In this document: piece after piece, positions 16,738 through 25,656 of the stretch
Layout: each line of letters begins with the position of its first letter
Position numbering within the stretch: position 1 is the stretch's first letter
Source: Cellulomonas uda
GTDB lineage: Bacteria > Actinomycetota > Actinomycetes > Actinomycetales > Cellulomonadaceae
Length of the DNA stretch: 46,175 nucleotides
Reading direction: 5' to 3'
NCBI RefSeq assembly: GCF_006538705.1
Contig: NZ_BJLP01000033.1
Coordinates: 1-46,175 of the forward strand
Made by a program: the position numbers and the translations under genes
Notes under the pieces: model-generated
What the model was told of the DNA's origin: nothing
Database searches by the model: none
Seen by the model: only the letters and a program-made list of their open reading frames with translations

Positions 16738-17871
16738 GTGAGATGGGAGGCGTGGACCGCGCTCGCCGCCGGAGTGCTCGCGGTCGCCGCCCTCGTCGTC
16801 GCCGCGGTCGTCGCGCTGCGGCAGCGGGACCTGCTGCGCCGCCTCGACGCGGAGGAGACGGCGACGAGCCCGCGGGCCCGGGCGCTCACCCGGCAGGTCC
16901 GCGCCCGCGGACAGCAGCTCGCGTTCGTCGCCAACCCCACGAAGCCCGACGTGCCCGCGCTGCGCGAGGCCATCGAGAGCGCCGCGGCGGAGCAGGGCCT
17001 GCCCACACCGCTGTGGCTGGAGACCACCGTCGAGGACCCCGGGACGGGGCAGGCCCGCGAGGCGCTCGAGCGCGGCGCGGACGTCGTGGTCGCGGTCGGC
17101 GGGGACGGGACGGTGCGCGGGGTCGCGGCCGCGCTCGTCGGGACGGGGGTGCCCATGGGGCTCCTGCCGCTCGGCACCGGGAACCTGCTGGCCCGCAACC
17201 TCGACATCCCGATCGGTAGCCCGCTGTCCGCGCTCGAGGCCGTGGTCACCGGGCGCGAGCGCACCATCGACGTCGGCTGGCTGCGCGTGGAGGCCACCGC
17301 GCGGGACACCGACGACGACCCGGTGCGGGCGGCGGACGGCGACGAGCACCTGTTCCTCGTGATCGCCGGGCTCGGGTTCGACGCGGCGATGGTCGCGGAC
17401 GCCGACGACGACCTCAAGGCGCGCGTCGGGTGGATCGCCTACTTCCTCGCGGGCATCAAGCACCTGCACGGACGCCGCACGCGCGTGCACGTGCGCATCG
17501 ACGACCGGCCCGCGACGACCGCGCGGCTGCGCAGCCTCCTGGTCGGCAACTGCGGCCGCCTGCCGGGCGGCATCACGCTGCTGCCCGAGGCGGTGCTCGA
17601 CGACGGGTGGCTGGACATCGCGGCGATCGACACGCGCGGCGGCGTGGCGGGCTGGGCGCAGCTGTTCGGCGAGGTGGTGCTGCAGGGCGTGGGCGTCCGG
17701 GGCATGCCGCGCGGCATCGGACGCATCGACCACACGCGGGCGCGCGTGGTGCGCGTGGCCGTGTCCGGCGCGGAGTACGCGCAGGTCGACGGCGAGGTCG
17801 TCGGGCGCGTGTCGGAGGTCTCGGCGCGCGTCGACCCCGGGGCGCTCGTCGTGCGCGTGGTCGCGCACTGA
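16738..17871 (+). CDS. diacylglycerol kinase-family lipid kinase
   Basis: 377 aa. An N-terminal transmembrane helix (~6-26) anchors it, followed by a basic stretch. The catalytic domain shows FVANPTKPD, VAVGGDGTVRGV (nucleotide-binding GGDGT), LLPLGTGNLLARNL and a C-terminal beta-domain with VDGEVVG. This is the DagK/YegS/BmrU family, which phosphorylates diacylglycerol or related lipids and recycles lipid from envelope polymer synthesis. The exact lipid cannot be read from sequence. Leaderless GTG start. It is divergent from serS across the composite repeat, and followed 93 bp later by a GntR regulator. Confidence 0.92.
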   Translation: MRWEAWTALAAGVLAVAALVVAAVVALRQRDLLRRLDAEETATSPRARALTRQVRARGQQLAFVANPTKPDVPALREAIESAAAEQGLPTPLWLETTVEDPGTGQAREALERGADVVVAVGGDGTVRGVAAALVGTGVPMGLLPLGTGNLLARNLDIPIGSPLSALEAVVTGRERTIDVGWLRVEATARDTDDDPVRAADGDEHLFLVIAGLGFDAAMVADADDDLKARVGWIAYFLAGIKHLHGRRTRVHVRIDDRPATTARLRSLLVGNCGRLPGGITLLPEAVLDDGWLDIAAIDTRGGVAGWAQLFGEVVLQGVGVRGMPRGIGRIDHTRARVVRVAVSGAEYAQVDGEVVGRVSEVSARVDPGALVVRVVAH

Positions 17872-17922
17872 CGCACGCCCCCGGCCGGGACGAGGGTCCT
17901 GCCCGACGCGCGTGGACGTGCA

Positions 17923-17928
17923 TACGGT
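17923..17928 (+). promoter_or_regulatory. -10 box of the GntR gene
   Basis: TACGGT, 36 bp before the GTG at 17965, leaving a short leader that includes GGAG 5 nt before the start, so this gene is led, unlike its neighbours. Confidence 0.45.
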
Positions 17929-17964
17929 GGACATGCCCACACCCTCGCGACGACCGGAGCCACC

Positions 17965-18651
17965 GTGCCCATCCCCACGCAGACCGCGGCCGTCGAGTCC
18001 GGCCGGCTGCTGCTCGCCGACATCGTGTACGAGCGGCTCATGGGGGTCGTCGTGAGCGGTGAGCTCGCGCCCGGTGAGGTGGTGCGCGAGGAGGAGATCG
18101 GCGCGTGGCTGTCCGTGTCCCGCACACCCGTGCGCGACGCGATGCGCCGGCTCGGCGACCAGGACCTGCTGACCTACCAGCCGAACCGCGGCTCGCGCGT
18201 CGCGCCCCTCGACCCGGACCACCTGCGGGACGTCCTCGACGTGGTCGCGACCCTGTCCGCGCAGGCGGCGGGCCGGGCAGCGGACCGGCTGGCGGCCGCG
18301 GACCTGGCGCTCGTCGAGGCGCACGTCGAGCAGGCGCTGGTCGCGCACGAGCAGGGCGAGGGCATCGAGCGGGCGGTCGAGCTGGACGCCGCGCTCGACG
18401 TGCTGCTCGACCGCGCGGGCAACCGCGTGCTGTCCCGCACGGTCCACTCGATGCGCCCGCACCTCGACCGGCTGCTCGGCCTGCTGCCCGGCTACCCGGG
18501 CACGGACGTGCTGCGCGAGCGGACCGACGCGTTCGTCGCCGCCCTGCGCACGCGCGAGCCGCAGGTCGTGCGCGAGTCCGTGCGCGGGCTCGTCACCGAC
18601 CTCGGGCAGGGGCTGACCAGCGAGGCCGTGCGCCGCGGGCTGGCGGTCTGA
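17965..18651 (+). CDS. GntR-family transcriptional regulator (FCD/FadR subfamily)
   Basis: 228 aa. The N-terminal winged helix (~15-80) has LADIVYERLMGVVVSGELAPG, the recognition helix in WLSVSRTPVRDAMRRL and the wing LTYQPNRGSRVAP. The C-terminal part (~90-215) is an all-helical FCD ligand-binding domain. Such regulators respond to small carboxylates or sugar acids and usually control adjacent catabolic genes, but here the neighbours are a lipid kinase and pheA, so the target is not evident. GTG start with GGAG 5 nt upstream. It ends 3 bp from the convergent pheA. Confidence 0.92.
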   Translation: MPIPTQTAAVESGRLLLADIVYERLMGVVVSGELAPGEVVREEEIGAWLSVSRTPVRDAMRRLGDQDLLTYQPNRGSRVAPLDPDHLRDVLDVVATLSAQAAGRAADRLAAADLALVEAHVEQALVAHEQGEGIERAVELDAALDVLLDRAGNRVLSRTVHSMRPHLDRLLGLLPGYPGTDVLRERTDAFVAALRTREPQVVRESVRGLVTDLGQGLTSEAVRRGLAV

Positions 18652-18654
18652 GCG

Positions 18655-19620
18655 TCAGGTCGTCGCGCCGCCGCGCACGCGCGCGAGCCACTCGCGCGCC
18701 GAGCGGAAGTCCGCGTCGCTCGTCCCGATGTGCACCGTGGGCCGCACCGCGTCCGCGCGTGGGTACGAGCCGAGGAACCGCACGTACGGGCAGCGCCGGT
18801 GCAGACCCATGAGCGCCTCACCCACACGCTCGTCGGTGACGTGCCCCTCGGCGTCGATCGAGAACGAGTAGCGGCCGAGCGAGTCGCCGATCGGCCGCGA
18901 CTCGATGCGCGAGAGGTTCACGCCGCGCGTCGCGAACTGCTCGAGCATCGCGAGCAGCGCACCCGCCTCGTTGTCGGGCAGGTGGACGACGAGCGTCGTC
19001 TTGTCCGCGCCCGAGGGCGGCGGCACGTCACCGGGCGGGCCGATGAGCACGAACCTCGTGGCGGCGTCGGCGTTGTCGGCGATGTCCTGCGCGAGCGGCT
19101 GCAGCCCGTACGTGGCGACCGCGCGCGGCGGCACGAGAGCCGCGTCGAACCCGAGGTCCGGCGCGTCGGGCGTGCGCAGCGCGTCCGAGATGAGCGCGGC
19201 GGGCGCGGTGTTCGACGTCGCGGGCACGTGCACCACGTGGGGCAGGAAACGGGCGAGCCAGCGGCGGCACTGCACCCATGCGTGCGGGTGGGCGGAGATC
19301 CGGCGCACGTCGGACAGCTCGACACCGGGCGCTGCGACGAGCGTGAACTGCACCGGCACGAGCATCTCGCGCAGGATCACCAGCGGGTCACCGGCCGCGA
19401 GCCGGTCGAGCGTCGCGGTGACCCCGCCCTCGACGGTCGACTCGATCGCGACGACCGCGCGGTCGGCCCGGCCCTCGCGCACGGCGTCGATCGCGGACGC
19501 CACGTCGTGCTGCGGCAGGTACACGCCCTCGTCGGGCGGGACGACCTGGCGCAGCGCGTCCTCGGTGAACGTCCCGTCGGGGCCGAGGTAGGCGTAGCGC
19601 AGGAGCTCAGGCTGGGACAT
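18655..19620 (-). CDS. pheA: prephenate dehydratase
   Basis: 321 aa, monofunctional. The catalytic domain starts AYLGPDGTFTEDAL and contains IESTVEGGV and the essential TRF triplet in NADAATRFVLIG. The C-terminal ACT domain (~215-295) has the GALL and ESRP regulatory motifs (NEAGALLAML, IESRPIGD) that bind phenylalanine for feedback control. It converts prephenate to phenylpyruvate in phenylalanine synthesis. ATG at 19620 lies 14 bp inside the 3' end of the upstream membrane-protein gene, so the two may be partly co-translated; an internal -10 box (19658-19663) can also drive it alone. Confidence 0.96.
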   Translation of the reverse strand: MSQPELLRYAYLGPDGTFTEDALRQVVPPDEGVYLPQHDVASAIDAVREGRADRAVVAIESTVEGGVTATLDRLAAGDPLVILREMLVPVQFTLVAAPGVELSDVRRISAHPHAWVQCRRWLARFLPHVVHVPATSNTAPAALISDALRTPDAPDLGFDAALVPPRAVATYGLQPLAQDIADNADAATRFVLIGPPGDVPPPSGADKTTLVVHLPDNEAGALLAMLEQFATRGVNLSRIESRPIGDSLGRYSFSIDAEGHVTDERVGEALMGLHRRCPYVRFLGSYPRADAVRPTVHIGTSDADFRSAREWLARVRGGATT

Positions 19621-22600
19621 CGTCGCCGTCCGGTCGTCGGGTCGGGTCGTCGCTCGCAGGGTAGTCGTCGCGTACCGCACGCAGGACGAGCGTCCCGAGC
19701 AACGGCACCGCGGCGACGAGCATGACCGTCACGAGGCGCACCCCGTAGTCGTTGACGAGCCCGCCCGCGACGCCCGCGACGAGCAGGCCGACGACGACCG
19801 GCCGCACGGGCGGCCACCGGCGCTCGAGCAGGTCCCACGCGGGGACGCGCACGCGGCTGCGCGGCCACAGGACGACGACCGCGAGCACGACCACCAGGAG
19901 CGTGAGCACCGTCAGCCACCCGCTCGTGACGGTCGCGGCGGCGTACCCGAGCTTGCGCGCGACCGTCTCCCAGGCGGAGCCGTCCACGACGCGCTGCACG
20001 AACACCCCCAGGTGCGTGCGCTCGGCCTCGGGACGCAGCCAGTCGAGCACCGCGATGCCGCCGACGACGAGCACGCCCGCGGCCCCCGCGAGGAGCAGCC
20101 GCACCCACGTGACCCGCACGCCCGCGACGCCGAGCACGACGACCAGCCCCGCGGGGACGAGCACGAGCCCGCCGCCGACGTCCGCGCCCAGCGCGGGCCA
20201 CAGGTCGACGACGAGCGCGACGCCGCACACGGCCGCCGCCACGAGCGTGCCGAGCAGGCGCCGCCCGCGCCGCACGAGCGCGTACCCGCAGACGGCCGCC
20301 GTGACGAGCGCGGCGACCACGTAGAACGAGTACGTGGGGTTGCCGAACCCGTAGAACCGGCCGCCGAGCGTCACGGCCGGCCCCTGCGGGCTGCCGCGGT
20401 GCAGCGGCGTGCCGAGCACGGCGTCCAGGGTGAGCACGGCGAACGTGACGCCCGCGACGACGCCCGGGCCCGCGGTCAGCGGCCGGCGCGGGACGAGCGC
20501 CGCGACGCCGGCGACCACCGCGGTCGCCGCCCCGCACGCGAGCCACATCGTGCGGTCGGGGTCGGCGTAGCGCCACCACGAGGTCGTCGTCATGAGGAAC
20601 AGCCCGACGGGCAGGGCCGAGAGCACGAGCAGGAGCGCGTCGGCGGCGCGGCGCAGCCGCTCCGCGAGCGCGGGCCGGCGCCGCGCGAGGCGGGGGCCCA
20701 GCACCGCCGCGGCGGCCACGACGAGCAGCGCGACCACCAGGGGTGGCGAGGTCACGGGGGTCGAGGTGCCGCGCAGCGCCTGGTCGCGCGTCGTGAGGTC
20801 GGCGAGCTGGCGCACGGTCGTCGCGACCGCCGCGGGGCGGTCCTCGCCCACGCGCACGGGCGACCCCGCGAAGTCGTCGGACACCCGCGCGCCCGCGTGG
20901 GACAGCAGCGCGACCGGCACGTCCAGCAGCCGGAACACACCCACCCAGCGCGTCGACGCCGACCCGAGGTACCCCGAGCCCGTGCCCGGGTCCCCGATGC
21001 CGACGCCCAGCGCGGGCAGGGCACGCTGCCCCGGCCCGGTGCTCAGGACGAGCACGGTCGCGTCGTCGGGCACCGCGCGCAGCACGCGTGCGACGTCACG
21101 GTCGACCTGCCGCAGCGCGTCGGTCGCCGCGTCCTCGCCCAGCACGTCGAGGAGCACCGGGTCGACGGCCGAGGAGCCCGCGTCGACGAGCGTCGTCGGG
21201 CACGCGAACGCGTCGGCGGGGTCCGCGAGCGCCTCGTCGACCGTGCGGTAGCGCGCGACGGACCCGTCCGGCTCGGCGAGCGCGAGGGCCGCGCCCGGCC
21301 CGACGGCGGTCGCGCACGTGCCGACCGTCGCGAGCCCGGCGCCGAGCGCGCCGAGCCGCGGCCGGAACTCCGAGCGGGACTGCAGCGCGACGAGCTCGTC
21401 CCAGTGCTGCACGGTCGCGGATCCGTCCGCGGGCGTCACGCCCCACGACGCGCACGACCACGTGCCGTGCTGCGTCGTCCCGGCGACGGGTGCACGGCCG
21501 GACGACAGCGCGAGCCACCCGCCGGACTCGCACCACGCGTTGCGCCCCGACGCCCCCGAGGTCACGCCGCCCGCGGGCGCGCCGTCGCGCAGCAGCCCCC
21601 ACAGCGTGGGCGTGGTGGACCGGTCGACGTCGGACCAGTCGACCCCGGTGGTCCCGACGACGACGACGGGCGCGTCGTCGGGCGTCGCGGACGGCCCCGC
21701 CCCCACGGCCACGTCGCCCGCGACCGCCGCGGGCAGCGGCACGACGACGGTGGCGAGCAGCAGCGCCGCGAGCAGGCCGCCGCCGGTCGCGACGAGCACC
21801 GCGGGCATCCGGTGCAGCGGCGCTCGCACGGGCGCGGGCTCGACGGGCAGGTGCGCCCACCGGTGCTGCACGAGCGACGCGAGCAGCAGGCCGCCCGACA
21901 GCGCGAGCACGGTGGACGCGACCACGACGCCCGAGTCGTTGAGGAGGCTGCCGAGGACCGCGACGACGACGACCGCGAGCAGCAGCCGGCTCAGCCCGGG
22001 CCACGTGGCGTACAGGCGGCGCAGCGCCGCGGGCCGCCGGCGCTCCGGTCCGACGAGCACCACGCACACCGCGACGCACGCGAGCGCGGCGACGAACCCG
22101 ACCGGTGAGGTCACGGTCGCCCACGCGCCGGCGGCCTTGCCCGCCACCACGCCGACCGCGTCGCCGTCGAGCACCCGCTGCACGAACTGCCCCAGGTGCG
22201 ACGCGCGGCCGGGCCGAGCCCAGTCCACGACCGACACGAGCACGACGACGCCGATCGCCCCGGCCACGTACGCGAACGCGCGCCGCGCGCCGAACGTCCC
22301 GCCGCCGACCGCGACGACGAGCACCGCGAACGCCGGCACGAGCGCGAGCACCCCGCCGAAGTCCGCACCGAACGCGGGCCACCCGTCGACGACCACCGAC
22401 ACCGCGCCGACCGCCGCGGCGGCGAGCACCCCGACGTTGCGCCGCCCGCGCTCCACCGCGTACGCGGCGACGCCCGCCGCGAGCACCAGGGACGCCGCGG
22501 CGTACACGCCGAACGTCGTGTTGCCGAAGCCGTAGTATCGCGCCCCGAGCGTCGAGATGCCGAGCACCGAGCCCTGCTGCAGGACGGTCCCGGTCAGCCC

Positions 22601-24037
22601 GTCGACGGTCACGACGACCCACGTCACCCCGGCCGCCGCGGTCGCGAGCCGCCACCGGCTCGGCGGCAGCACCCGCGCCACGGCCCACACGACGAGCGCC
22701 GCACCGACGGTCGCGACGCCCCACCACCCGGCGGCGGCGAACAGCGGCGCGGGCGAGTCCCACCACCGCGACAGCGCCGCGAGCTGCGCGCCCACGGGCG
22801 TGCACACCCCGAGCAGCAGGACCGCGAGCGTCACGCGCCGCAGCGCGGGCGTCGGGCGGCGACCCCGGCGGCGCAGGAGCGCGACGGCGCCCACCGCGAG
22901 CGCCGCGGCCACGCCCACGACCGTGAGCAGCAGCGGCATGAGGTGCGGGCCGATGGTCGTCATCTCGGTCAGGTAGCGGCGGTTCTCGACGGTCCGGTCC
23001 GCGTTGGGGCGCCGCTCGGTGACCTGCAGGGGCGCGCCGTCGAGCTCGGCCGGGTCGGCGCCGGCCGCCTGCACGAGCGTGGCCGACAGGTCGGTGAGGG
23101 TCACGATGCCGGTGCGCCGGGTCGACTCCGACGTCAGCCACCCGGGCGACGACGAGCCCGCGCGCCACTGCAGCACGGCCTGCAGGCCCGTCTCCCCCGT
23201 GGGGCCGTCGGACGTCCCAGCGACGACGACGCGCGTGCCCGGGTCGACGACCGCCAGGACGCGGCGCAGGTCGTCGTCGAGCAGCGCGAGCGCGTCGCGC
23301 CGCGCGGTGCGGTCGGCGGGCAGCTCGCCGGCGTCCAGCACCGTGACCGCGCACGACGAGAGCGCCTCGTCGGGCACGTCGCCGAGGCGCAGCGCGTACC
23401 GGTCGAGCCGGCCCGTGGCGTCCGCGAGCGCGAGCGCCGCGCCCGGCCCGACCGCGGTGGTGCACTCGCCGGTGGGGGCGACGAGCGTCGCGACGGCCCC
23501 GGGCGTGCCGTAGCTGCCCGCGGGCACCTCGTCGGACGGCGGGTCGACCAGGTCGGTCCAGCCGGTGACGACCGCGGAGCCGGGTGCCGCGTCGCTCGCG
23601 CTGACGCCGGGCATGGGCGGGCAGTCGTCGATCGTCTCGTCCGCGCCGTCCTCGCCCTGCTCGGCGGGGGTGGCGTCGGCGCCGGGCACCGGGGGGACCC
23701 GGCGGCCGGCGGAGATGGTCAGCCAGCCACCGAGCCGGCACATCTGTGCCGAGGAGGTGTGCACCGAGATCGAGCCGACCGCACCCTCGTCGACCATCCG
23801 CCACAGCGTGGGCGTGCCCGACCGCTCGACGTCGTCCCAGTGCAGCCCGCCGACGCCGACGAGCACGACCGGCTCGACGGGTGCGGCGGGGTCGTCCGCG
23901 CGCGCCGGCGCGGCGCCGCCGACGAGGCCCGCACCACCGACGAGCAGGCCGAGCAGCAGCGCGGTGACCAGCGCGAACCCGCGCACGGGCACCGCCCGAC
24001 GACGCGCGGGTGCACGGTCAGGGGTCAGCGCGGGCAC
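19607..24037 (-). CDS. giant membrane protein made of two tandem phosphatase-like plus polytopic modules
   Basis: 1,476 aa. A signal/anchor helix (~18-47) precedes two copies of one ~730-residue module (about 57-770 and 789-1470). Each has an extracytoplasmic alpha/beta domain resembling the alkaline-phosphatase superfamily (LVGVGGLHWDDV / VVGTTGVDWSDV, TPTLW, GGWLTISAGR / GGWLALSSGR, TAVGPGAALALA twice), then a multi-helix membrane domain (RYYGFGN / RFYGFGN, WPAFGADFGG / WPALGADVGG, HLGQFVQRV / HLGVFVQRV, LLNDSGV / LVNDYGV). The first metal-ligand aspartate expected in the superfamily is not evident in either copy, so activity is doubtful. Paired cysteines are kept in both. The GTG at 24037 is chosen because TACCCT lies six bases upstream. 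Possibly envelope-related (inference). Family not named with confidence. Confidence 0.85.
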   Translation of the reverse strand: MPALTPDRAPARRRAVPVRGFALVTALLLGLLVGGAGLVGGAAPARADDPAAPVEPVVLVGVGGLHWDDVERSGTPTLWRMVDEGAVGSISVHTSSAQMCRLGGWLTISAGRRVPPVPGADATPAEQGEDGADETIDDCPPMPGVSASDAAPGSAVVTGWTDLVDPPSDEVPAGSYGTPGAVATLVAPTGECTTAVGPGAALALADATGRLDRYALRLGDVPDEALSSCAVTVLDAGELPADRTARRDALALLDDDLRRVLAVVDPGTRVVVAGTSDGPTGETGLQAVLQWRAGSSSPGWLTSESTRRTGIVTLTDLSATLVQAAGADPAELDGAPLQVTERRPNADRTVENRRYLTEMTTIGPHLMPLLLTVVGVAAALAVGAVALLRRRGRRPTPALRRVTLAVLLLGVCTPVGAQLAALSRWWDSPAPLFAAAGWWGVATVGAALVVWAVARVLPPSRWRLATAAAGVTWVVVTVDGLTGTVLQQGSVLGISTLGARYYGFGNTTFGVYAAASLVLAAGVAAYAVERGRRNVGVLAAAAVGAVSVVVDGWPAFGADFGGVLALVPAFAVLVVAVGGGTFGARRAFAYVAGAIGVVVLVSVVDWARPGRASHLGQFVQRVLDGDAVGVVAGKAAGAWATVTSPVGFVAALACVAVCVVLVGPERRRPAALRRLYATWPGLSRLLLAVVVVAVLGSLLNDSGVVVASTVLALSGGLLLASLVQHRWAHLPVEPAPVRAPLHRMPAVLVATGGGLLAALLLATVVVPLPAAVAGDVAVGAGPSATPDDAPVVVVGTTGVDWSDVDRSTTPTLWGLLRDGAPAGGVTSGASGRNAWCESGGWLALSSGRAPVAGTTQHGTWSCASWGVTPADGSATVQHWDELVALQSRSEFRPRLGALGAGLATVGTCATAVGPGAALALAEPDGSVARYRTVDEALADPADAFACPTTLVDAGSSAVDPVLLDVLGEDAATDALRQVDRDVARVLRAVPDDATVLVLSTGPGQRALPALGVGIGDPGTGSGYLGSASTRWVGVFRLLDVPVALLSHAGARVSDDFAGSPVRVGEDRPAAVATTVRQLADLTTRDQALRGTSTPVTSPPLVVALLVVAAAAVLGPRLARRRPALAERLRRAADALLLVLSALPVGLFLMTTTSWWRYADPDRTMWLACGAATAVVAGVAALVPRRPLTAGPGVVAGVTFAVLTLDAVLGTPLHRGSPQGPAVTLGGRFYGFGNPTYSFYVVAALVTAAVCGYALVRRGRRLLGTLVAAAVCGVALVVDLWPALGADVGGGLVLVPAGLVVVLGVAGVRVTWVRLLLAGAAGVLVVGGIAVLDWLRPEAERTHLGVFVQRVVDGSAWETVARKLGYAAATVTSGWLTVLTLLVVVLAVVVLWPRSRVRVPAWDLLERRWPPVRPVVVGLLVAGVAGGLVNDYGVRLVTVMLVAAVPLLGTLVLRAVRDDYPASDDPTRRPDGDDVPA
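19658..19663 (-). promoter_or_regulatory. internal -10 box for pheA
   Basis: TACCCT on the minus strand within the last codons of the giant membrane gene, 37 bp before the pheA ATG. A start near 19,651 would give pheA a ~30-nt leader, independent of the upstream gene. Confidence 0.4.
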
Positions 24038-24043
24038 CGGACC

Positions 24044-24049
24044 AGGGTA
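24044..24049 (-). promoter_or_regulatory. -10 box of the leaderless giant membrane gene
   Basis: TACCCT on the minus strand, six bases before the GTG at 24037, within the 47-bp gap after the glycosyltransferase gene. Confidence 0.6.
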
Positions 24050-24084
24050 GGGGCCCGCGCCGGGAGCGGTCCGCCGGTGCCCGG

Positions 24085-24951
24085 TCAGCGGTGCGTCGGC
24101 GGCTGCTTGGCCGACACCGAGCGACGCACGGCACCCGCCGCGGCCCGCACGCGCCGCGCGTTCACCGCGAGCTGCACGTCGCGGTACTGCGCCGCGCGGT
24201 GCAGCTGGCCGCGCAGGTCGCCGCCCGACGGGCGGTGCCGCAGGTCGCACGGCACCTCGACGACGCGGAACCCCTGGCGCAGCAGGTCGATCGTCATGCC
24301 GGTCTCCACGCCCCAGCCGTGCGCGAGCGGCGTCGCGGCCTCGAACGCCTCGCGCGTGAGGCAGCGCATGCCGGACAACGGCTGGTTCGGGGTCCAGCCC
24401 GTGAGGGACGCGATCGCGCGGCGCGCGGCGCCGACGACGATCCCGCGCCCGCCCGCTCCGGGCTGCGGCGGCAGGTTCGCGATCGCCAGGTCCGTGTGCC
24501 CCTCGAGGACGGGCGGCACGAGCGGCGCGGTGTTCACCGCGGTCTCCGCGAGGTCGCCGTCGATGAACAGCAGGACGCGTGCGGGGCGGTCCGGCGCGTC
24601 CCGCATCGCGACGACCGCGGCACCGGTCTCCATCGCGGCGGCCTTGCCGCGGTTGTGCGAGTGCCGCACGACGACCGCACCGGCCTCCCGCGCGACGTGC
24701 TGCGTGTTGTCCTCCGAGCCGTCGTCGACGACGAGCACGAGGTCGACGTGCGGGATCGCCTTGGCCGAGCGGACGGTCGCCGCGATCCGGCGCGACTCGT
24801 CCTTGGCGGGGATGATCACCGCGACCCGCTGACGGACCCGGCTGCCCCGCGCACGGGGCTTGGCGGTCTCCGCCTCGGGGCGCTCGGGGGTGTCGGTCGG
24901 GCCGGTCGCGGGCTTGTCGCCAGCGCGGTCGGCCGGGGCGGGGGGCGTCAC
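24085..24951 (-). CDS. family 2 glycosyltransferase (glucosyl-phosphoglycerate synthase / polyprenyl-phosphate type)
   Basis: 288 aa. After a disordered N-terminus (~1-40, Pro/Ala/Thr), a GT-A fold begins with VAVIIPAKDESRRI, followed by VVDDGSEDNT and the metal-binding FIDGDLAE (DxD-like). GWGVETGMTIDLL and CDLRHRPSGGD recall GT2/GT81 enzymes such as glucosyl-3-phosphoglycerate synthase, but it lacks membrane helices, so either a soluble glycosyl-phosphoglycerate synthase or a polyprenyl-phosphate glycosyltransferase is possible. GTG at 24951, seven bases after TAGGCT, no Shine-Dalgarno. It precedes the giant membrane gene by 47 bp on the same strand. Confidence 0.85.
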   Translation of the reverse strand: MTPPAPADRAGDKPATGPTDTPERPEAETAKPRARGSRVRQRVAVIIPAKDESRRIAATVRSAKAIPHVDLVLVVDDGSEDNTQHVAREAGAVVVRHSHNRGKAAAMETGAAVVAMRDAPDRPARVLLFIDGDLAETAVNTAPLVPPVLEGHTDLAIANLPPQPGAGGRGIVVGAARRAIASLTGWTPNQPLSGMRCLTREAFEAATPLAHGWGVETGMTIDLLRQGFRVVEVPCDLRHRPSGGDLRGQLHRAAQYRDVQLAVNARRVRAAAGAVRRSVSAKQPPTHR

Positions 24952-24958
24952 GGCGCCC

Positions 24959-24964
24959 AGCCTA
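24959..24964 (-). promoter_or_regulatory. -10 box of leaderless glycosyltransferase gene
   Basis: TAGGCT on the minus strand, seven bases before GTG 24951. Confidence 0.6.
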
Positions 24965-25004
24965 CTGACGCGCGCGCCGCACGTCAGACCGGTGCGGCCA
25001 CGCC

Positions 25005-25553
25005 TCAGAACAACGTGGCCGTGACCGCGGCCGACTCCAGGTCCAGCAGCGCGCGCTTGCGGTCCACGCCCGCCGCGAAGCCGGTGAGCGTGCCGTCCGC
25101 GCCGACCACCCGGTGGCACGGCACGACGATCGCGAGGCGGTTGGCCCCGTTCGCGGCGCCGACCGCGCGCGACGACGTGCGCGGGTCGAGCCCGACCGCG
25201 GCCGCGAGCGCGCCGTACGTCGTCGTGGTGCCGTACGGGATGCGCCGCAGCCCGTCCCACACCCGCAGCTGGAACGCCGAGCCCTGCGGGCGCAGGGGCA
25301 GGTCGAAGTCGCGCAGCCCGCCCGCGAGGTACGCCTCGAGCTGGCGGACCGCCTCGCGCAGGAGCGGGTGGTCGTCGGGCACGACGCGCGTGCTCGTGAG
25401 GTCCGCGAACGGGTCGGACGCGCGGTCGCCGGACCGGGTCATGCGCACGTGCGTGACCGCCGCGCCCTCGTCGTCGTCCACCACCCCCACGGACAGCGGT
25501 CCGATCGGGCTCGGCACGACCGTGTGCCACGTCATCCCCATCCGGGTCCCCAT
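25005..25553 (-). CDS. ogt: methylated-DNA--[protein]-cysteine S-methyltransferase
   Basis: 182 aa. The C-terminal alkyltransferase domain contains FQLRVWDGLRRIPYGTTTTYG, the DNA-binding helix SSRAVGAANGANRL and the active-site IVVPCHRVVG with acceptor cysteine C146; FAAGVDRKRALLDLE follows. It repairs O6-methylguanine by irreversible transfer of the methyl group to Cys146. It is the single-domain Ogt/MGMT form, without the Ada N-terminal regulator. ATG at 25553 follows GGAGG by 8 nt; a longer frame upstream is unsupported. It stands alone between the glycosyltransferase and the DUF5926-like gene. Confidence 0.95.
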   Translation of the reverse strand: MGTRMGMTWHTVVPSPIGPLSVGVVDDDEGAAVTHVRMTRSGDRASDPFADLTSTRVVPDDHPLLREAVRQLEAYLAGGLRDFDLPLRPQGSAFQLRVWDGLRRIPYGTTTTYGALAAAVGLDPRTSSRAVGAANGANRLAIVVPCHRVVGADGTLTGFAAGVDRKRALLDLESAAVTATLF

Positions 25554-25656
25554 CCGGCTCACCTCCCGGCCCAGCATGGCCCGTGCCTCCGACACGCCGC
25601 GGCCCGGCGGTCTCCTGCGAGGAAGACGGCCGGGCCGGGGCGGACGTGAGGTGTGG

